A stretch of DNA of 64,000 nt from Actinacidiphila cocklensis. Its GTDB lineage: Bacteria; Actinomycetota; Actinomycetes; Streptomycetales; Streptomycetaceae. Of this stretch, positions 62,281 to 64,000 are shown piece after piece (the first letter of the stretch is position 1; each line of letters begins with the position of its first letter). The position numbers were made by a program, and so were the translations under genes. The stretch lies in the NCBI RefSeq assembly GCF_907177275.1, contig NZ_CAJSLV010000052.1, forward strand, positions 62,001-126,000, read 5' to 3'. The notes beneath the pieces are model-generated. The model was not told the DNA's origin. It searched no databases and saw only the letters and a list, made by a program, of their open reading frames with translations.

Positions 62281-64000
62281 ACGATCGAACCTGGACGCTC
62301 GACGCCTCCCGGTCCTACAGCCTCGGGCGTGACCCGCAGGCCGATATTGTCTGCGACGACCCGCGGGTCTCGTGGCGGCACGCCACCATCCGCCGGAGTG
62401 AACGCGGTTGGGTTATCGAGGACCAGGGGAGCACCAACGGCACCTTCGTCCACGGCCAGCGGATCCAGCAGACGGAGGTCGGCCCCGGCTCGGCGGTCAA
62501 CCTCGGCAACGCCACCGAAGGCCCGCGGCTGAACTTCACCGGCGGCACGCCGGTCGCGGCCGCCGGCGCCGACGTCTACAGCGCGGAGACCGCGCACGCC
62601 CAGCAGCCGCAGCAGCTCCACCAGCAGGCTCCGCCTCAGCACGTACCGCCTCAGCACGTACCGCCTCAGCATGTACCGCCGCAGGTCCAGCAGGCTCCGC
62701 CGCAGTACTACCCGCAGTATCAGCAGCAGGCCCAGCCGCAGCAGGCGGCCCCGCACCCGCAGGCGGCCGCGCCGCAGCAGGGTGGCGGCGGCTGGCCGCA
62801 GCAGCCGCCGGCCCCGCAGGGCGTACCGCAGCAGCGGCCGTCGAACGGCCCGCCGCCCGGAGGGGGCGACCGCAGCCCGACGACCTTCCACCAGCTCGCG
62901 CTGGGCCGGGTCATGCGGATCGGCCGTGCGCTGGAGAACGAACTGGTCGTCTTCGACCTCCAGGTCTCCCGCAACCACGCCGAATTCCGCGCGCACCCCG
63001 ACGGCCGCTACGAGATCGTCGACCTCGGCAGCCACAACGGCACCTATGTCAACGGCCAGCCGATCCAGCGGCACCTGCTCGGCCCGAACGACATCGTCGG
63101 CGTCGGCCACTCCACCTTCCGGCTGGTCGGCGACCGCCTGGAGGAGTTCGTCGACACCGGTGCGGTGTCCTTCTCGGCCCGCCGCCTGTCGGTGACCGTG
63201 CCGCACGGCAAGACCACCAAGACGATCCTCAGGGACGTCTCGTTCGGGGTGCCGGAGAAGTCGCTGATCGGGGTGATCGGCCCGTCCGGCTCCGGCAAGT
63301 CGACGCTGCTGCGGGCGCTGACCGGTTACCGGCCCGCCGACCAGGGTGAGGTGCTGTACGACAACCGGAATCTGTACAAGCAGTTCGCCGAGCTGCGGCA
63401 GCGCATCGGCCTGGTGCCGCAGGACGACATCCTGCACAAGGAGCTGCAGGTCAAGACCGCCCTGCGGTACGCGGCCAAGCTCCGCTTCCCCGGCGACACC
63501 GCGTCCGCGGAGCGCGAGGCCAGGATCGACGAGGTGCTGCGCGAGCTGAAGCTCGACATCCACGCCGACAAGCGCATCACCTCGCTGTCCGGCGGCCAGC
63601 GCAAGCGCGTCTCGGTGGCGCTCGAACTGCTCACCAAGCCGTCGCTGATCTTCCTGGACGAGCCCACCTCGGGCCTCGACCCGGGTATGGACCGCGACGT
63701 GATGAAGCTGCTGCGCGGCCTGGCCGACGACGGCCGCACGGTGCTGGTGGTCACCCACTCGGTGGCCGAACTGGCGCTGTGCGACAAGCTTCTGGTGATG
63801 GCGCCGGGCGGTGCGGTCGCCTATTTCGGGCCGCCGGACGAGGCGCTGAATTTCTTCGGCTACGACAATTGGGCCGACGTCTTCTCGGCTTTCGAGACCT
63901 ACCGGGACTACGACTGGATGGGCCGCTGGCGCGGTTCCCAGCACTACCAGACGTATGCCGCGGACCTCGACTCGGTGGCCCCGCAGGCCGCGCCCTACAT
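62244..64000 (+). CDS. FHA domain-containing ABC transporter ATPase (3' end outside window)
   Basis: Runs off the right edge (585 codons seen). Two FHA domains (SYSLGRDPQADIVCDDPRVS and MRIGRALENELVVFDLQVSR, with the pThr-peptide loops SWRHATIRR and SRNHAEFR) flank a Gln/Pro-rich linker. An ABCG-type ATPase follows: Walker A IGPSGSGKSTLLRAL, LVPQDDILHKEL, signature LSGGQRKRVSVAL, Walker B LIFLDEPTSGLD, and VTHSVAE. A membrane half is expected beyond 64000. FHA domains bind pThr, so a Ser/Thr kinase controls it. Start ATG 62244 follows GGGGGAC. Confidence 0.92.
   Translation, partial: MGLGVPELVLELNDRTWTLDASRSYSLGRDPQADIVCDDPRVSWRHATIRRSERGWVIEDQGSTNGTFVHGQRIQQTEVGPGSAVNLGNATEGPRLNFTGGTPVAAAGADVYSAETAHAQQPQQLHQQAPPQHVPPQHVPPQHVPPQVQQAPPQYYPQYQQQAQPQQAAPHPQAAAPQQGGGGWPQQPPAPQGVPQQRPSNGPPPGGGDRSPTTFHQLALGRVMRIGRALENELVVFDLQVSRNHAEFRAHPDGRYEIVDLGSHNGTYVNGQPIQRHLLGPNDIVGVGHSTFRLVGDRLEEFVDTGAVSFSARRLSVTVPHGKTTKTILRDVSFGVPEKSLIGVIGPSGSGKSTLLRALTGYRPADQGEVLYDNRNLYKQFAELRQRIGLVPQDDILHKELQVKTALRYAAKLRFPGDTASAEREARIDEVLRELKLDIHADKRITSLSGGQRKRVSVALELLTKPSLIFLDEPTSGLDPGMDRDVMKLLRGLADDGRTVLVVTHSVAELALCDKLLVMAPGGAVAYFGPPDEALNFFGYDNWADVFSAFETYRDYDWMGRWRGSQHYQTYAADLDSVAPQAAPY
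62637..62690 (+). repeat. 15-bp tandem repeat in the FHA-ABC linker
   Basis: CAGCACGTACCGCCT recurs three to four times in a row (the third copy with CATGTACCGCCG), encoding QHVPP units in the linker between the FHA domains. Expected to vary in copy number between strains. Confidence 0.7.

Overview
The window is very G+C-rich, nearly gap-free actinobacterial chromosome. Dense GTG starts, GGAGG-type ribosome binding sites, stop/start overlaps and a LAETG-anchored surface protein all point to Streptomyces or a close Streptomycetaceae relative. From memory, the gene order (cobalamin cluster, Pit phosphate transporter, Gbn-like DNA-binding protein, enoyl-CoA hydratase, Asp23/AmaP genes, moaA, fabG-fabI, serB) resembles the S. 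coelicolor core region around SCO1800-SCO1860. No RNA gene, CRISPR array, prophage or complete IS element was seen. The window looks like core chromosome carrying small dispersed palindromic repeats.

Layout. 1-7.8 kb: a DHA2 exporter (cut by the left edge) divergent from a GlxA-type regulator, an amidohydrolase, a sortase-anchored SCO1860-family protein, and a receptor-like Ser/Thr kinase fused to an extracellular solute-binding domain. 7.8-25.6 kb: thirteen cobalamin genes on the minus strand (cobD, cobQ, cobN, chlI/D, cobO, cobB, cobI, cobM, cobL, cbiG-cobJ, cobH, cbiX, cobC), nearly all overlapping, behind a promoter and a B12 riboswitch. 25.7-27.2 kb: Pit phosphate transporter plus a small membrane partner behind a PHO box. 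27.4-32.2 kb: FAD oxidoreductase, class II aldolase, alpha/beta hydrolase and an unknown protein. 32.2-35.8 kb: a palindrome cluster, an ABC-F ATPase with a possible leaderless upstream ORF, a Gbn-like nucleoid protein and an enoyl-CoA hydratase. 35.8-39.2 kb: Asp23/Gls24-AmaP envelope-stress operon. 39.2-46 kb: SDR, GH15, SURF1, zinc-finger protein, DEDDh exonuclease with BRCT, sterol desaturase-like protein and lysoplasmalogenase. 46-52.2 kb: moaA, small membrane/zinc proteins, Tpt1/KptA and a TldD/TldE pair. 52.4-54.6 kb: globin, flavohaemoprotein and coiled-coil protein. 54.6-55.8 kb: a MITE-like element and an AA10 LPMO under a DasR-type site. 55.9-57.5 kb: fabG-fabI. 57.5-59.6 kb: GntR/FadR regulator divergent from an MFS transporter with a 40-residue partner. 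59.8-64 kb: small membrane protein, SixA-like phosphatase, serB, and an FHA-ABC exporter cut by the right edge.

How it works together. The largest unit is the vitamin B12 operon. It should be shut off by adenosylcobalamin through the riboswitch and is held together by translational coupling. The only real gap, between cobN and chlI/D, holds a dispersed Streptomyces palindrome. A second copy of that palindrome sits in frame inside cobB. Other control signals readable directly from the DNA are a PhoP box (phosphate), a DasR box (GlcNAc/chitin) over the LPMO promoter, a shared operator for the GntR/MFS pair, a palindrome on the moaA promoter, and a recurring TANNNT-6 nt-ATG arrangement that predicts leaderless mRNAs.
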